Shown piece by piece: positions 34,268-43,400 of a stretch of 52,982 nt of DNA. Under the pieces are notes generated by a model. That model saw nothing but the letters and a program-made list of their open reading frames with translations. It searched no databases and was not told the origin of the DNA. The DNA is taken from NCBI GenBank assembly GCA_017939795.1, contig JAGBAA010000024.1:1-52982 (forward strand), written 5' to 3'. Source of the stretch: Thermoguttaceae bacterium (GTDB lineage: Bacteria > Planctomycetota > Planctomycetia > Pirellulales > Thermoguttaceae). Position 1 is the first letter of the stretch, and each line of letters starts with the position of its first letter. The position numbers and the translations under genes were made by a program.

Positions 34268-36163
34268 ATGAAAACTGCGTATGATGTCTTGAAGGAAGCT
34301 GGGCGTGTGGACCGGTCGGTCATTGCTGCGAAAGTGAATGGAATGGTCTGCGATCTCACGACGCCGGTCGAGGAGACTGCTGAGGTCCTCCCGCTGACGT
34401 TCGAGGATGAGGAAGGCAAAAAAGTTTTCTGGCACACCAGCTCCCACATTCTGGCGGCGGCTGTGAAGCGGCTCTATCCGGAAGCGAAGCTCACGATCGG
34501 TCCTTCGATCGAGACCGGGTTCTACTATGATTTTGATTCTCCGACGGCGTTCACTGAGGAAATGCTTCGCGCCATCGAGAAGGAAATGACGAAGATCGTG
34601 AAGGAGAATGCGAAGGAAGAACGCTTCACTCTTCCGCGTGCCGAGGCGATCGCGCTGATGGAAGAAAAAGGTGAGACGTGGAAGGTCAAGCTCATCGAGC
34701 GCATTCCGGATGGGGAGGAGATCTCTTTCTACCGCCAGGGCGATTTCGTCGATCTCTGCGCGGGGCCGCACCTTTTTGCGACGGGACTGGTCAAGGCGGT
34801 GAAGCTGACGCAGACTTCCGGAGCGTACTGGGAAGGAAACGCAAAAAACGCCGTCCTTCACCGAATCTACGGTATCTCCTTCCCGTCGAAAGACCAGCTG
34901 AATGAGCATTTGAAGCAGATGGAAGAGGCTCTGAAGCGCGACCACAATAAACTGGGACGCGAGATGGAACTCTTCACGACGGTGGACTACATCGGACAGG
35001 GGCTTCCGATCCTGCTTCCGAAGGGAGCGCGCATGATCCAGCTGCTCCAGCGTTTCGTGGAAGATGAGGAGCAGAAACGCGGCTGGCAGCTGACGAAAAC
35101 GCCGTTCATGGCGAAGAGCGACCTCTACAAAATTTCGGGGCACTGGGACCACTACCAGGACGGAATGTTCGTGCTGGGCGACGAATCGAAGGACGAGGAA
35201 GTTTACGCGCTGCGTCCGATGACCTGCCCGTTCCAGTACCAGGCGTACCTGAATCGTGCACGTTCGTACCGCGATCTTCCGCTCCGGTACAATGAAACGT
35301 CTACGCTCTTCCGCAATGAGGCGAGCGGCGAGATGCACGGTCTGATCCGTCTGCGTCAGTTCACGATTTCCGAAGGCCACCTGATGTGTACACCGGATCA
35401 GCTTCAGGACGAATTCAAAGGCTGCCTTGAGCTGGCGATCTTCATGCTTCAGACGCTGGGACTCTACGAGGACGTGACGTACCGGTTCTCGCAGTGGGAT
35501 CCGGCGAATACGGAGAAGTACATTGGAACGTCCGAGCAGTGGGAAGAGGCGCAGGGCAGCATGAAGGCGATCCTGGACGAGCTGGGCATCCAGTACAAGA
35601 TCGGGATCGGCGAAGCGGCTTTCTATGGACCGAAGCTCGACATTCAGATCAAGAACGTTTTTGGAAAAGAAGATACGCTGATCACCATCCAGATCGACCA
35701 GATGCTCGCTGAGAAATTCGGGATGGAGTACGTGGACGCGGACGGTCAGAAGAAGAATCCGTACATTATCCACCGTACTTCGATCGGATGCTATGAGCGT
35801 ACGCTTGCGCTTCTGATCGAGAAATACGCCGGGAATTTTCCGCTCTGGATCGCTCCGGAGCAGGTGCGCATCCTGCCGGTCACGGACAAATTCAACGACT
35901 ATGCGGCAGACCTCTGCAAGCTGTTGGAGGACGGGGGACTGCGTGCGGAAGTGGATTACCGCAACGAGAAGATCGGGTACAAGATCCGTCAGGCCGAGCT
36001 TTCCAAGGTGCCGTACATGCTGATCGTCGGCGAGAAGGAAGCGGAGTCGAACACGGTCTCGCTGCGCTGCCGTAAGGCGAAGGATAAGGCGAAGGAAGGG
36101 ACCATGACTCAGGACGAATTCCTGAAGATGGCGGTCGAAGAAGTCCGTACGCGCGAACGGTAA
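34268..36163 (+). CDS. thrS: Threonyl-tRNA synthetase
   Basis: 631 residues from ATG 34268, with AGGAG upstream; the frame extends to 34199 without a better start. Domains: N-terminal TGS-like (1-55), editing domain with HTSSH (56-60) and CAGPH (164-168), then the class II catalytic core with zinc-ligand Cys320 in RPMTCPF, motif 2 RLRQFTISEGH and motif 3 RTSIGCYERT, and the C-terminal anticodon-binding domain. RLRQFTISEGH and CYERT differ from the common RVRGFTQDDAH/GSMERF forms and recall the second ThrS type of some Firmicutes; whether this is normal for the lineage or acquired is open. Charges tRNA-Thr. It is preceded by a long structured leader and ends at a clear terminator. Confidence 0.95.
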   Translation: MKTAYDVLKEAGRVDRSVIAAKVNGMVCDLTTPVEETAEVLPLTFEDEEGKKVFWHTSSHILAAAVKRLYPEAKLTIGPSIETGFYYDFDSPTAFTEEMLRAIEKEMTKIVKENAKEERFTLPRAEAIALMEEKGETWKVKLIERIPDGEEISFYRQGDFVDLCAGPHLFATGLVKAVKLTQTSGAYWEGNAKNAVLHRIYGISFPSKDQLNEHLKQMEEALKRDHNKLGREMELFTTVDYIGQGLPILLPKGARMIQLLQRFVEDEEQKRGWQLTKTPFMAKSDLYKISGHWDHYQDGMFVLGDESKDEEVYALRPMTCPFQYQAYLNRARSYRDLPLRYNETSTLFRNEASGEMHGLIRLRQFTISEGHLMCTPDQLQDEFKGCLELAIFMLQTLGLYEDVTYRFSQWDPANTEKYIGTSEQWEEAQGSMKAILDELGIQYKIGIGEAAFYGPKLDIQIKNVFGKEDTLITIQIDQMLAEKFGMEYVDADGQKKNPYIIHRTSIGCYERTLALLIEKYAGNFPLWIAPEQVRILPVTDKFNDYAADLCKLLEDGGLRAEVDYRNEKIGYKIRQAELSKVPYMLIVGEKEAESNTVSLRCRKAKDKAKEGTMTQDEFLKMAVEEVRTRER

Positions 36164-36199
36164 ACGGAACGCGTTAGGGTACTGATTTTGAAATGAGGT

Positions 36200-36237
36200 A
36201 ACGTGAAGGGGACGGTGAACGTCTTCTTCACGTTTTT
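36200..36237 (+). terminator. Intrinsic terminator of thrS
   Basis: AACGTGAAG (36200-36208) pairs with CTTCACGTT (36226-36234), with T5 overlapping the stem end. Confidence 0.7.
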
Positions 36238-36301
36238 CAGGAAATCAGGGAAAACGCACACGAGGACGGAGGCCGGAGTAAAGCGTTAAGGGAGAACTGT
36301 G

Positions 36302-37624
36302 ATGGAAAAACGGCTTTGGAATGCGAAAGAGATCGCGAAAGTCCGACGGGCTGCCGATGCGCTGGTACTTTTGCCGATGGCATTTTTTCTGATGGGCCTC
36401 TCATTTTTTTTCTATGACGGCGACCCGAGGCTCGGAAAACTTCCTTCGTGGCGGTTTTTGATTCCGTTTCTGACCGGCGCGGGGATGGATTTTTTTGTGC
36501 ATTTGCGTCTCGCCGGTCTTCCTGCTTTCCCGTACCAAAAACTTCGGAATCGCGCATGCGAGCTGTTTGTCGTCACGCAGGGGTGGTGTTTGGCCATGCT
36601 TGCCTGGTTGGGAGTCTTTTTTTACGGTGGGCTGGATGCGGATCGGCTGTGTATCCCGCCAGTCGCACTCAAACTCCTCTGGGGACTTTTTTTCCTGCTT
36701 TTTGCGGAGGCTCTTGCCGGTCTGGAGCGAAGCCGTTTTCTGCGAGTGTCCCTTGCGGGGTTCCTGGCGGGGATCTTCGGCGGGATCCTTTTGGCGTATA
36801 TCCTGATGGAACCAACTTTTTTCTTGGCAGGGATCTGGTTTTCTGCGTTCTGCCTCACGATCCTCCTTCCGCTGGCGATCTCCCGCAGTCTGCATCGGCT
36901 TGCCGATAGACAGGAAGCGGAACTGGCCTCAGGGCATCTCCAGTCTCGTGGTGAAGAACAGTCTGTTATGGAAATGGAGAAAACGGAGAGGATTCAGCTT
37001 TCGGAATTGACTTCTTCGGAAATTCGCGGTATGAAGTGCGTTTCTCTGGGAAGTGTGTTTCTGCTGGCGAGTTTGAATTGCTTCATTGGAGGGGCTCTGG
37101 CGTTTTTTTCAGCATGGGAACTGGAGTATTCCCGAATGCTCCTGTGCTGGGGAACTGCCGGAGCATACCTTTTGCTGTTGGCAGGAGCTTGCCTTTTCTG
37201 TGCGGCTCCGCATCGTTTGGGGATGAAATGTTGGGCTGTGGTTTTACTTGGAGGCATTCTGGGGATCGCCGCGGTCGGTATTGGACTGGCGGTCGCAGGA
37301 AACCGTCTTTCGGATGAACTTCTGTTTGCCGGCGGCGTTATGCTTTTTCTTGGGATCTTCACCGTGTTTGCGGCGATGTTTTTGAATGCGGTACAGAAGG
37401 CTGCTGGAAGAGATGAGGCCGTTTTGTATGAGAAATTACGAGCGAAATTTGTTTTCAGCAGTGTCGCCGCGCTGATGTTCTTCCTGATCGCGCTTGGGGT
37501 CATGAAGGTCGGTGTCCCCTTGGCAATGATCGTGTTTCTTATCTGGGGCTGTTTCACCCTCGGTATCTTTTGGAATGGTCGGGATGTGATCCTTCGATTT
37601 CTCGACAGTGAGGCGGAAACGTGA
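36302..37624 (+). CDS. Unknown polytopic membrane protein, about 11-12 helices
   Basis: 440 residues from ATG 36302, with GGAG 7 nt upstream; a GTG immediately before it is also possible. The sequence alternates hydrophobic helices with short loops and has one longer polar loop at about residues 198-240 (DRQEAELASGHLQSR through SSEIRGM), dividing it into two membrane halves. No transporter signature, catalytic motif or signal peptide is evident. It follows thrS's terminator and precedes the promoter at 37657, so it is probably expressed alone or from readthrough. Not recognised; it may be a lineage-specific integral membrane protein. Confidence 0.75.
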   Translation: MEKRLWNAKEIAKVRRAADALVLLPMAFFLMGLSFFFYDGDPRLGKLPSWRFLIPFLTGAGMDFFVHLRLAGLPAFPYQKLRNRACELFVVTQGWCLAMLAWLGVFFYGGLDADRLCIPPVALKLLWGLFFLLFAEALAGLERSRFLRVSLAGFLAGIFGGILLAYILMEPTFFLAGIWFSAFCLTILLPLAISRSLHRLADRQEAELASGHLQSRGEEQSVMEMEKTERIQLSELTSSEIRGMKCVSLGSVFLLASLNCFIGGALAFFSAWELEYSRMLLCWGTAGAYLLLLAGACLFCAAPHRLGMKCWAVVLLGGILGIAAVGIGLAVAGNRLSDELLFAGGVMLFLGIFTVFAAMFLNAVQKAAGRDEAVLYEKLRAKFVFSSVAALMFFLIALGVMKVGVPLAMIVFLIWGCFTLGIFWNGRDVILRFLDSEAET

Positions 37625-37656
37625 GTGTGGAATGAACGGGATCTTTTCTGGCGGGC

Positions 37657-37684
37657 TTGACAGAATTTCATTTTGCGGTATACT
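37657..37684 (+). promoter_or_regulatory. Promoter of the slyX-like gene
   Basis: Perfect TTGACA (37657-37662), a 16-bp spacer and TATACT (37679-37684). Confidence 0.75.
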
Positions 37685-37760
37685 GTGAGAGATGAGGACC
37701 TGCGCGGAGTGGGAAAAATACGAAAAGCGGGACTCGCGAGCCTTTTGCGGCAGGAGAGAA

Positions 37761-38060
37761 ATGGACGCGGAAAATTTGAAAAAGACGTCGGCAGTACGCC
37801 GAGAAGATCGGGATCCGGAACGCGGGACGGAACTTTCCGCGAGCGTGCTGGATCTGGAAAAACGAATGCGGACACTTGAGGAACGGATCGCGTTTTTTGA
37901 GCATGGGACCGATGCGCTCAACAGTGCGGAATTCGAAATGGAAAAGCGTCTCTTTCGTCTTGAGCAGGAGAATCGCCGACTTTTGGAAGAGGTTCGCCGC
38001 CTGCGGGAGATCCTTCGCGACCCCTTCAATCCCCAGCTTGAAAAACCCCCGCACTATTGA
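37761..38060 (+). CDS. slyX: SlyX-family protein
   Basis: 99 residues from ATG 37761, which has AGGAG at 37752-37756. An in-frame ATG at 37692 would lie almost at the transcript start. A polar N-terminus of about 30 residues is followed by the SlyX coiled coil (VLDLEKRMRTLEERIAFFEHG through LREIL) and the family's usual EKPPHY ending. SlyX is a small coiled-coil protein of unknown function, often with no operon partners. The N-terminal extension is slightly longer than in Escherichia coli. Cytoplasmic. Confidence 0.8.
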   Translation: MDAENLKKTSAVRREDRDPERGTELSASVLDLEKRMRTLEERIAFFEHGTDALNSAEFEMEKRLFRLEQENRRLLEEVRRLREILRDPFNPQLEKPPHY

Positions 38061-38162
38061 AAGTGTTGGCGAGATCTTCCCCATGTTCCGACCAGAAGAG
38101 GGAGCGTATTTTCTTCAGTCGCCCCATCTTACGGCCTATTCGGAAAAAGTTTCGTGAAATTC

Positions 38163-38222
38163 GTGTTTTTTTGGATTTTTTTAAGACTTTTTCGGGTTTC
38201 CCCCTGTTTTTTTCCCAGAAAA
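38163..38222. promoter_or_regulatory. Phased T-tracts upstream of the -10 at 38228
   Basis: T7 (38166-38172), T7 (38176-38182), T5 (38188-38192), T3 (38196-38198), T7 (38207-38213) and A4 (38219-38222): centres are mostly 10-11 bp apart, predicting curvature upstream of the small-protein promoter. Confidence 0.55.
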
Positions 38223-38227
38223 TCGCG

Positions 38228-38233
38228 TATAAT
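38228..38233 (+). promoter_or_regulatory. -10 element (TATAAT) of the small unknown gene
   Basis: Perfect TATAAT without a good -35; phased T-tracts lie upstream. Start near 38240. Confidence 0.45.
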
Positions 38234-38286
38234 TAAACAGTGTGGACTGCAAATTGCGGTCCAATAAAATGGGAATGACTGGAATC

Positions 38287-38529
38287 ATGGATGATGAAAG
38301 GGGAAAATTGGACATGATGCATTATGCGCAGGTCATTTTGGAAGCGAAATCGTTGGGGTTCGATGACGCACAGGCCAGGGATTTTGCTCGTCGTGTGGTC
38401 ACTGCGGCGGCACTGATGTCGGTGATGCCGGAGGATGTTTTAAAGGCTTGGAAAGCCCGTTTGGAAAAACGTGAAGAGGATCAGCCGATCCTGGAGACGC
38501 TTTCAGAGCTGGATGCCGTGCTGCATTGA
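38287..38529 (+). CDS. Small unknown helical protein
   Basis: About 80 residues from ATG 38287; the start is uncertain (GTG 38242, ATG 38269, 38275 and 38314 are in frame). Predicted mainly helical: MMHYAQVILEAKSLGF, DDAQARDFARRVVTAAALM, then PEDVLKAWKARLEKREED. No cysteine, signal or membrane segment. It lies between slyX and cdsA with its own -10. The periodic hydrophobic pattern and good codon usage support a real gene; function unknown. Confidence 0.6.
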   Translation: MDDERGKLDMMHYAQVILEAKSLGFDDAQARDFARRVVTAAALMSVMPEDVLKAWKARLEKREEDQPILETLSELDAVLH

Positions 38530-38679
38530 GGATCCGCCCTCCGGAACGGGTCCTGGGAACCACAGACGGCACGCAGGCTTTCATGGACTGAGATCCTGTG
38601 CGTTTTCTGTGGTTTTATTTTGGTTTCGAATCCTGATTTGGGTCAGGGACGGCCGAACTGCGGATTAGAGGAAAAGATT

Positions 38680-39819
38680 ATGCTTCGTTTACGTTTACTG
38701 CTTGGATTTTCGATCGCATTTTCCATTTTGGGGTTGTGCTTTCTTGATATTTACCTGGAAAACCTGACGAATATTCCCGGAATCGCACTCTTCCCGCTTC
38801 TGATCCTCCTCATCTATCTTGGTGTTCGGGAAATGCTGCATTTGGCCAACCGAAATCATGTGTTTCCTGTGCCGTACGTGACGTACCTTGGGTGCGGACT
38901 CATTGCGGTCAGTGCGTGGGCCACTTTCGTTTTTCAGCACACGTCCTCATCTGAGGAACTTTCGCCTGTGCCGGTTTCTGTGTCAGGTGCTTCTGCCTCC
39001 GTTCCCGCCGCTGTTCCTGCTGCTGGTGGTGGACCGGAGTCTGTTTCCGTTCCCGTTGGACCTGCCGCGGAAGGCGTGAAGAACAGTACGGGCACCGCAG
39101 GCCTCGCAGATACAGTGAGCGCAGTGAGCACAGTGGGGGATGGAGCTGCGGCCGAACACGAGATCCGCCATCGGACGAATCGAAAACTTTTAGAGAAGCT
39201 GGAGCATCTGACGCCTGGAAACTGGGCGCTTTCTACGTTTGCGCTTTCGGTGATCTTCGTCTTTCTGCAGGAAATGTGGACTTTCGTGCGTCCTGGAGCG
39301 GCCGTCAATATCCGGATCAGCTACACGGTCTTCACGATCGTGTACGTTGGGCTTTTGCTGACGTACATTGCGCAGATCCGCCTCTGCCATGGGCTGCCGA
39401 TGCTCGCGGCGTTCATCGCGATCGTGAAGATGGGAGATGTTGGTGCATTCACGGTCGGGAAACTTTTCGGCCGAAACAAAATGGCGCCGACTTTAAGTCC
39501 CGGAAAGACGATCGAAGGTGCGTTTGGAGCGATCCTGTTTTCGGTGCTGACGGCACTGACGTTCTTCTATTTCATCCTGCCGCTGATCGGAATCGATGCT
39601 GCGCCGGAAAAGGTCGTTTGGTGGGTCGTTTATGGTGTGGTCCTCTGTTTGCTCGGAATGTTGGGAGACCTTGCCGAGTCGCTTTTGAAGCGTGATGCGG
39701 AGATCAAGGACGCCGGCTCGCTGGTTCCCGGGTTTGGCGGTGTGCTGGATATTCTGGACTCTCTCCTGATCGCGGCACCGGTGGCGTACGCGTTCCTGAC
39801 GCTGGATCTGCTTTACTGA
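38680..39819 (+). CDS. cdsA: Phosphatidate cytidylyltransferase
   Basis: 379 residues from ATG 38680, behind AGAGGAAAAG; the frame runs upstream to 38620 without a signal. Multi-helix membrane protein. The CdsA signature is at the C-terminus: LLKRDAEIKDAGSLVPGFGG followed by VLDILDSL, with FGG where most bacteria have HGG and DI for DR. Residues about 88-160 form an Ala/Ser/Pro/Val/Gly low-complexity insertion between helices, absent from classic CdsA. It makes CDP-diacylglycerol from phosphatidate and CTP for phospholipid synthesis. The next two genes follow at 70 and 81 nt and may be co-transcribed. Confidence 0.9.
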   Translation: MLRLRLLLGFSIAFSILGLCFLDIYLENLTNIPGIALFPLLILLIYLGVREMLHLANRNHVFPVPYVTYLGCGLIAVSAWATFVFQHTSSSEELSPVPVSVSGASASVPAAVPAAGGGPESVSVPVGPAAEGVKNSTGTAGLADTVSAVSTVGDGAAAEHEIRHRTNRKLLEKLEHLTPGNWALSTFALSVIFVFLQEMWTFVRPGAAVNIRISYTVFTIVYVGLLLTYIAQIRLCHGLPMLAAFIAIVKMGDVGAFTVGKLFGRNKMAPTLSPGKTIEGAFGAILFSVLTALTFFYFILPLIGIDAAPEKVVWWVVYGVVLCLLGMLGDLAESLLKRDAEIKDAGSLVPGFGGVLDILDSLLIAAPVAYAFLTLDLLY

Positions 39820-39889
39820 GTTGGGAAAACGGGCATTTTGAAATGAAATTCGGGCGTTTCGGTGAAATTTTGAGGGCGTGTGCGCGGAC

Positions 39890-40363
39890 ATGAAACTCAG
39901 CTTTACGGTACGGCATCCTGGAAGAAAAAAGGCATTTCTGGCGGACCGCGCGTACTTTTTTGAACCGCCTCCCCAAACGCTCCGCGAGCTTCTTGCGTCG
40001 CTCGTGCAGCAGGAATTACGTCTTTTTCGGGAACGTGTGGAAGCGGCATCTCGTTTCGAAAACGGGGTAGAAAACGGGGAGACTTTTTCCGGCGTTCTGA
40101 TCCGGGATGAGGCGCAGATCCGCGAGGAGCTTCACCAGACAGGGCGTGCAGGATTCGGGATGACCGGTAGTTGCCGCGATGTTCATGAGATCCCGGATGA
40201 AGAGGAGGCGGTCAGGACGGCGGTCTCGGCTTTTGAGGACGGGCTTTTTCGCGTCTTTGGGCCGCGCGGCGAGTTGACGGAACTGGATGGGCCGCTTTCT
40301 GTTTTTGACGGCGAGACGCTGACTTTCGTGCGTCTGACGTTTCTGGCGGGCAGCCTTTTTTAG
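39890..40363 (+). CDS. 157-aa partner of the DUF4132 protein (unknown, possible beta-grasp)
   Basis: 157 residues from ATG 39890 (GTG 39878 possible). It begins with a beta-hairpin (MKLSFTVRHPG, FLADRAYFFEPP), a helix (TLRELLASLVQQELRLFRER), a helical middle and a C-terminal strand pair ending ETLTFVRLTFLAGSLF. Related short proteins next to DUF4132 giants in other bacteria are remembered but not verifiable here. The strand-strand-helix start and a DGETLTFVRL end recall ubiquitin-like beta-grasp proteins such as MoaD, but there is no terminal GG. The giant DUF4132 gene begins 81 nt downstream. No signal peptide; cytoplasmic. Function unknown. Confidence 0.7.
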   Translation: MKLSFTVRHPGRKKAFLADRAYFFEPPPQTLRELLASLVQQELRLFRERVEAASRFENGVENGETFSGVLIRDEAQIREELHQTGRAGFGMTGSCRDVHEIPDEEEAVRTAVSAFEDGLFRVFGPRGELTELDGPLSVFDGETLTFVRLTFLAGSLF

Positions 40364-40444
40364 AGATCCATGGACTGTGGGTGAGGAAGGTGAGAAAAAG
40401 GGGGTGCGGAGAGAAAGGGACGGCTTTGAGAAAAGGAACGGAGC

Positions 40445-43400
40445 ATGAGAAAAGATCTGAGTGATTTTGAGGCGTATTTTGAGCGTCGGAAACTGCTTTC
40501 GCCGGGCGTCTGGCAGGACCTTCTTGATTCCATCGCACAGTCGGAGGGCGAGTATATTCAGGAGCGGAAGGATTTTGAAAAAGCTCTGGCGGAGGCCGGT
40601 GTTTCGGAGAAAGCGGAGCCGGAAGCGATCCTGAAACGTCCCGGCGTTTTGGAGGCACTGATGGAGGAAGAGTGCCCGTACTGGAAGATCTACCCGGAAG
40701 ACTACCGTGCGCCGATGGCGAGATCGGTCCGGATCCTGATGCGCATCCCATGGCAGAATGGTCCGGCACGCCGAATGTTTCGTACGCAGGAGGCTGGAGC
40801 TCACTGCACGCAAGTCGGTTGGCTTCTTGAGGAAGTTTTGGATCTCTGGAAGTTTGAGATCCCGTTCTGTGAGATCGTGCCGGAGTATCTGCGAAATCGG
40901 AAATTCTTTGAGGAGGAGCGCACGTACATTACGGACTGCGTTCTAGGGCGTTCGTTTGTGTGTTGGCTGACTGATGCGCTGGACCGGAAAGACGAGCTGG
41001 TTCGGAAAATGGTGCGGGATGCCGTTTATGAAGCGAATGGAGCGTTGAGCCAGGCGGGCATTTTTGCCTGTTTTCGGACGGAAGATCCGGAGTGTCGGGA
41101 GTGGATGCGTGACCTTCTGCTGGCAGCGAAGAATCAGGAAGGCCTTCGGCAGTCGATCTGCGAGAAGATGGACCAGGGAACCTTTGAGTCGTTTCGATTT
41201 ATGGTCCGAGTCGTGCAGGAAAACGGTCTGATCCGGTTCTCGTCGGTGCTTCGCGCATTCGGAACGTGGATCGGGATGGAGGTGGATCCGGAAGAAACGG
41301 CGAAATGGCGGCGTCTGTTTGGGGAGTTTGCAGATATTCTGGAGCGGGGCGGCGAACTGACGGAAAAGGAGGCGAAAAGCCCGCTTGCGCATTTCTTCTC
41401 GCTGACGATTTTGGCTGCGCAGGAGGTCCGGACCGCTGTTTCGCAGGCTCAGAGACTTCTGGAGGATCCGGAGACGGAGTTCCCGGTCAAGTCTGCGGCT
41501 GCGTATTTTCTTGCGGAGGCGGATGCCGGGATCCCGGTCTGCTGGACGCTGGAAATGCTTGGGAAATTCCATGAAAGTCCGGTCATTGCGTCGCTTTTGC
41601 TGAAACTTCTGCCGCGTTTTTCGTATGCGATGCGGACGGATGCCTTAGAGAATGATTTTGCGGAGAGCCGTACACTTTACTGGAAACTCCGTGAGCTTTT
41701 GGAGTTTTTTCCGGAGAAGGAAAAGACGGCGGTCCATCCCGTTTTCCCGTGGCTGACGCTGACCATTTCCCGGCAGGATATTTTCTGGAAGATGCTTGAG
41801 TGTGCGCAATTTCTGTGGACGGCGGAGGAGATCGACGACCTGCTTCTCCTGACGGGCCGGATGTCTGCGTTTCTGCGGGAGTTTTTCGTGCGGTATGTGC
41901 TTCATTTTCATCCCCTCATGCCGAGAGATCTGGGAGAAAAAAGCAAGAGAGAAAGGCATTGGCTGTGGGAAGAGACTCTAGAGAGACACAGGACCTTTCC
42001 GAGGACGCCGAAGCAGCGTGAGGCACTTTTCGCGATGCTCCGTGACCGCAGTGTGTCGGTTCGCGAGTGGGCGGCGGAAACGATTCGGCTTTTTGAGGAC
42101 CTGACGGAATCGGAAATTCTTCAGCTGGAGGACCTTCTGCGTCTGAAGGCGGTGAAGGTCCGCATTGCGGTTCTTGATGCGCTGCGCAGAAACGGGAGCG
42201 CGAAGGCGTCGGCGAAACGTCTGCGGGAAAGCGGAAATTTTGAGAAAATGCGGGCAGCGAAGGAACTGGATCCAGTAGGAGAAACAGTAGACGAGACGGC
42301 TGACGGAGCAGAAGGTGAGTCGGTTGGGGGATCGATCAGCGGAACCGCAAAATGGACGCTCGAAAATGGTCTGGGACTCTTTGTGCCGGGCCGGAGGTAT
42401 TGGCAGCCTCCGAAAGAATTGAGTGAATTTGATCCGGAATTTCGTCCGGACGTTTTTCTGCCGAAGTGTCTTGAACGTGCGAAAGAGCTTCTCCGCAAGC
42501 TGAATGCCCTTTTGTGGGAGAATCGCGATCTGGAGTTTTGGTACGCGGAGGACGACGAGAGAGGCGGCAGGACGCGGACACTCATGGAGTATGCGGATCA
42601 GTGCAATTTCTGGATGCTCTGCACCGGTCCGCGATCGGCAGAGCGTACTGTTCCGGAACTTTGGGACTCATTCTTTGCGGCAGAAACGTTTACGCTGCTG
42701 GAGATCCTCTCGGCACAGACGCTCCTTGCGCTGCAGAATGTTTCGCCAAAGGAACGAAAACGTCTGGCCCTCTTCTATGGTCCAGGATCCCAGAGCTGGC
42801 TGGATGGGGTTGGGGAAAATTTCGACAAAAAAACGAGAAAAACGTCCCGGAAAGCCGGAGTGTCCGATCCTGCGTCCAATGCAGAGTTGAATTCTGCGTC
42901 AAACTCCGCATTAAGTCAGGAAAACGGCCCACTGCTGCGGCACAGTCGGTTTTTCTCGGAGATCTTGGCGCGTCAGTTTTTCCGGATGGAGGACCGGGAA
43001 GCCGTCCTGCTGAAGATTTTCCGTGCATTTTTGAGCTTTCCTGCTGAGATCCTGAACGCGAATATTCCGGAGGACTGCTGGTCCAGTGCTCTCATGGAGA
43101 GCGAGGGGATCCGATTCTGGTTTTCGTTCTTCAGCGATCTCCCAATGACGGAAGAACGCTTTCAGTGTGCCCGAAAACTAACGGAGCTTTGGAATGGTTC
43201 CCGGCTTGGGATCGAGCTGGTCCTGGATCTTCCGCTTCTGGCGTATGCGCTCGAATCGGATCTGATCCCGGAAGAGGAAGTCTGCCGATTCCTGATGGAA
43301 AACAACATTTGGGGACCGATGAACTGGTTTAAGGTACGGGAAATGCCTCCGAAGTTCCGAAAACTTCTGGATCGGTTCACGCAGAGACTTGCGGAATTTG

